Source of the DNA: an uncultured Clostridia bacterium
GTDB taxonomy: Bacteria > Bacillota > Clostridia > Oscillospirales > Oscillospiraceae
Assembly (NCBI GenBank): GCA_947176425.1
Contig: CAMWQV010000082.1
Coordinates: forward strand, 1-7,823
Direction of reading: 5' to 3'
Length of the DNA stretch: 7,823 nt
The position numbers and the translations under genes are program-made. Positions within the stretch are counted from its first letter, which is position 1. The number at the start of each line of letters is the position of its first letter. Under the pieces are notes generated by a model, which was given only the letters and a program-made list of their open reading frames with translations, searched no databases and had not been told where the DNA came from. Shown in pieces: positions 5,724 to 7,823 of the stretch.

Positions 5724-6902
5724 ATGAGTGATACAGCAAGTATGACGCCTGAACTGACCCTCAACGCAGACGCCGCAAAAGTGGAAGCCCCCGCGCTGAC
5801 GCTGAGTCTGGAACCGGAACCGGCTCCCGCTCCAGCAGTGGAGGAGAAGAAACCGGAGGCGCCTAAGATTGACGACAGTATGCTGACGGAGGCGGAGAAA
5901 AAACAGGTAGACGATTTTTCCAAAAAAATAGATATTACCGATACCCAGTTGGTTTTGAACTACGGCGTCGCCGCGCAGAAAAGCGTCGCCAGCTTCTCGG
6001 AAAGCGCGCTGAACAATGTGCGGACAAAAGATCTCGGCGAAGTGGGCGACGCACTGTCAAATCTGGTGGTGGAACTGAAAAATTTCGGCAAGGACGAGGA
6101 AGAAAAGAGCGGAATTTTTGGATTTTTCAAAAAAACCAGCAATAAAATGGAAACCATGAAGGCCCAGTATGCGAAAGCCGAAGTCAATGTGGAAAAAATC
6201 GCCCGGGAATTGGAACAGCATCAGGTCGTTTTGATGAAGGATATCGCTATGTTCGACCAGATGTATCAGCTGAACCTCAAATATTATAAAGAACTGACCA
6301 TGTACATTATCGCCGGGAAAAAGCGCCTGGCGCAGATACAGGCGGAAGACCTGGAGGAACTGCGGAAAAAAGCGGAACGCACCGGCGCGGCTGAGGACGC
6401 ACAGGCGTATAATGATATGGTGCAGATGTGCGAGCGGTTTGAGAAAAAACTCCATGACCTGGAACTGACCCGGATGGTATCGATTCAGATGGGACCCCAG
6501 ACGCGGATGCTGCAAAATAACGATACGATGATGGTGGAAAAAATCCAGACGTCCCTGGTAAACACCATTCCGCTGTGGAAAAGCCAGATGGTGCTTGCGC
6601 TGGGCATGGAGAACAGCCGGAAAGCGACCGCGGCACAGGCGGCTGTCACAAATACCACCAACGAGCTGCTGAAGAAAAACGCTGAAATGCTGAAAATGGG
6701 TACGATTGCCACAGCACGGGAAGCGGAACGCAGCATTATTGATATCGAAACACTCCAGCACACTAATCAGCAGCTCATCAGTACGCTGGACGAGGTCATC
6801 CAGATTCAGCGGGAAGGCGCACAGAAACGCCGCGAGGCAGAAGCAGAACTGGGCCGTATCGAGGGCGAACTGAAACAAAAGCTGATGGAACTGAGAAAGT
6901 AA
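5724..6902 (+). CDS. telA: TelA family (toxic anion resistance) protein
   Basis: A 392-residue cytosolic, mostly helical protein of the TelA/KlaA family. The name derives from tellurite resistance of plasmid RK2. Chromosomal members in Firmicutes have been tied to tolerance of cell-envelope stress, but no enzymatic activity is known. The first 50 residues form a low-complexity, Pro/Glu-rich linker ('EPEPAPAPAVEEKKPEAP'). The conserved core starts near residue 50. It includes 'SGIFGFFKKTSNK' (129-141), 'DIAMFDQMYQLNLKYYKELTMYIIAG' (173-198), and the family-typical 'QTRMLQNNDTMMVEKIQTSL' (259-278) leading into 'NTIPLWKSQMVLALG'. The C-terminal third (about 310-392) is a long heptad-like coiled coil. 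There is no membrane segment, so membrane contact probably comes through the neighbours. GGAGG (5711-5715) lies 8 bases before the ATG. The gene follows the small membrane protein by 18 bp. Confidence 0.93.
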   Translation: MSDTASMTPELTLNADAAKVEAPALTLSLEPEPAPAPAVEEKKPEAPKIDDSMLTEAEKKQVDDFSKKIDITDTQLVLNYGVAAQKSVASFSESALNNVRTKDLGEVGDALSNLVVELKNFGKDEEEKSGIFGFFKKTSNKMETMKAQYAKAEVNVEKIARELEQHQVVLMKDIAMFDQMYQLNLKYYKELTMYIIAGKKRLAQIQAEDLEELRKKAERTGAAEDAQAYNDMVQMCERFEKKLHDLELTRMVSIQMGPQTRMLQNNDTMMVEKIQTSLVNTIPLWKSQMVLALGMENSRKATAAQAAVTNTTNELLKKNAEMLKMGTIATAREAERSIIDIETLQHTNQQLISTLDEVIQIQREGAQKRREAEAELGRIEGELKQKLMELRK

Positions 6903-6945
6903 TAGTATTTGCAGAAAAGAGAGACAGTAAGAAAGAAGGGGTACA

Positions 6946-7823
6946 ATGAAGCTGTTGAAAAGTAAGGCGTTTGCCGTCTGTGTGCTGATCCTGGCGATCC
7001 TGCTGTCCTCTCTCTATGGTTTGTCGAAAAGACCGGAAGCAGCAGCGCCGCAGCCGGATTACGGCACCTTCGGAAACGCTCTGAACACAAGTCTCAATAC
7101 AGACGCTTTTGCTGGCTATATCGTCGATCAGGCGAATATCCTCAGCAGCAATACAGAGCGGGAGCTGAGTCTGTACAACGCGAACTGGGATGTTCTGGGC
7201 GGCAGCATTATCGCGGTCGTTACAACAAACAGCGGAAGCGATGACCTGGAAAATGCCGCGTGGGATTGGGCCATGTCCATGGAGCTGGGCGAGGATGACG
7301 CCATTCTGCTCATGGATACCGGCGTCTCCGACTGCTATCTGCTGACCAGCGGTCTGTTCGCGGACCGGTTTAACGGCGCGGAAAGCAGCTATCTTACTCA
7401 GTATCTTTATTCGGATTTCCAGTCGAAGTCCTATGATACCGGCGTTTTGAAGCTGTTCCAGCATATCCACGCGGATTTTTTCCCTAACAGTTCCGCGGGC
7501 ATGACCAGACCGGCGGAAAGCTATGGGAGCGGGCTGGCTGCTGCCAGTATAATTGTGCCGCTTCTTGTCTGCTTTCTTATTGGGTTTCTGATTATGATCG
7601 TCATCCTCAATATGATCGACAGTTTCCGTTACAACAGCTGGAACCGCCGGTATGGTTCCATGGGCGCGCCGCCGGTGGTGTTTCAGCCAATCGTATGGTG
7701 GCACCGTCCAAACAGTTCCTGGTACCGCAGGCGCAGGAATCCGCCGCCTCCCCCGCCGCCCGGCGGTGGTTTTGGCGGCTTCAGCGGACCGCATTCCCCA
7801 CAGCCTCCCCATCCCCCTATGGG
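6946..7823 (+). CDS. TPM-domain membrane protein (3' end outside window)
   Basis: The frame is open from the ATG at 6946 to the window edge (292 complete codons), so the product is at least 292 residues and its end is not seen. Layout: a basic start and a hydrophobic segment at 7-26 (signal peptide or anchor); an extracytoplasmic TPM domain at about 55-180, beginning 'GYIVDQANILSSNTERELS' with strands 'GGSIIAVVTTNS' and 'DDAILLMDTGVSDCYLLTSG'; a membrane helix at about 200-223; then a basic segment with four consecutive arginines (261-264) and a Pro/Gly-rich tail ('NPPPPPPPGGGFGGFSG'). TPM domains occur in YgcG-like bacterial proteins and in the plant thylakoid protein TLP18.3, and weak phosphatase activity has been proposed. 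The basic residues after the helix fit a cytosolic tail. The ribosome site is modest (AAGGGG, 6936-6941). It follows telA by 43 bp without a terminator, so it likely completes or continues the operon. Confidence 0.85.
   Translation, partial: MKLLKSKAFAVCVLILAILLSSLYGLSKRPEAAAPQPDYGTFGNALNTSLNTDAFAGYIVDQANILSSNTERELSLYNANWDVLGGSIIAVVTTNSGSDDLENAAWDWAMSMELGEDDAILLMDTGVSDCYLLTSGLFADRFNGAESSYLTQYLYSDFQSKSYDTGVLKLFQHIHADFFPNSSAGMTRPAESYGSGLAAASIIVPLLVCFLIGFLIMIVILNMIDSFRYNSWNRRYGSMGAPPVVFQPIVWWHRPNSSWYRRRRNPPPPPPPGGGFGGFSGPHSPQPPHPPM

Noticed and set aside
6796..7812. Long - strand open frame (338 codons) opposite telA and the TPM gene
   Set aside because: The + strand frame beneath encodes a clear TPM protein with signal and membrane segments. 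The antisense product is Arg/Gln-rich and shows no domain, and the frame crosses a gene junction.

Overview
The window (7,823 bp) looks like a chromosomal segment of a Gram-positive, Clostridia-type Firmicute. The evidence is strong AGGAGG-type ribosome binding sites in front of most genes, near-consensus SigA promoters (TTGACA/TATACT with 17-bp spacing), closely packed operons, and XpaC and TelA family proteins next to each other as in other Firmicutes. Most of the window has a moderate GC content near or above 50%. A patch around 4.0-4.7 kb is clearly richer in A+T. A more exact taxon cannot be read from the sequence.

Left part (1-4500): The 3' end of a type I L-asparaginase gene enters from the left on the + strand and stops at 310. 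A symmetrical hairpin (313-346) separates it from five genes on the - strand. Read in their own direction these are a GNAT acetyltransferase, a 109-residue protein of unknown function, a Gfo/Idh/MocA-type NAD(P)-dependent oxidoreductase, then tdh (threonine 3-dehydrogenase) and kbl (glycine C-acetyltransferase). The last two form the classic two-step route threonine -> 2-amino-3-ketobutyrate -> glycine + acetyl-CoA. They have their own near-perfect promoter, and the ribosome binding site of kbl overlaps the tdh stop codon. The first three are also tightly spaced and seem to share an extended -10 promoter at 4522-4550. The GNAT gene has a good promoter and ribosome binding site but no ATG, GTG or TTG where the protein must begin.

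Right part (4501-7823): A divergent intergenic region carries back-to-back promoters. The + strand operon that follows encodes an XpaC-family membrane protein, a small 82-residue hydrophobic protein with an acidic tail, a TelA-family ('toxic anion resistance') protein, and a TPM-domain membrane protein cut by the window edge. All four genes are spaced 18-52 bp apart with no terminator visible between them. They most likely form one membrane-associated module. Its family names refer to tellurite resistance and dye-phosphate hydrolysis, but its real biochemical role is poorly understood. This operon, and in particular its unrecognised small membrane protein, is the most interesting part of the window. 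There is no sign of a CRISPR array, insertion sequence, tRNA, rRNA or phage gene.
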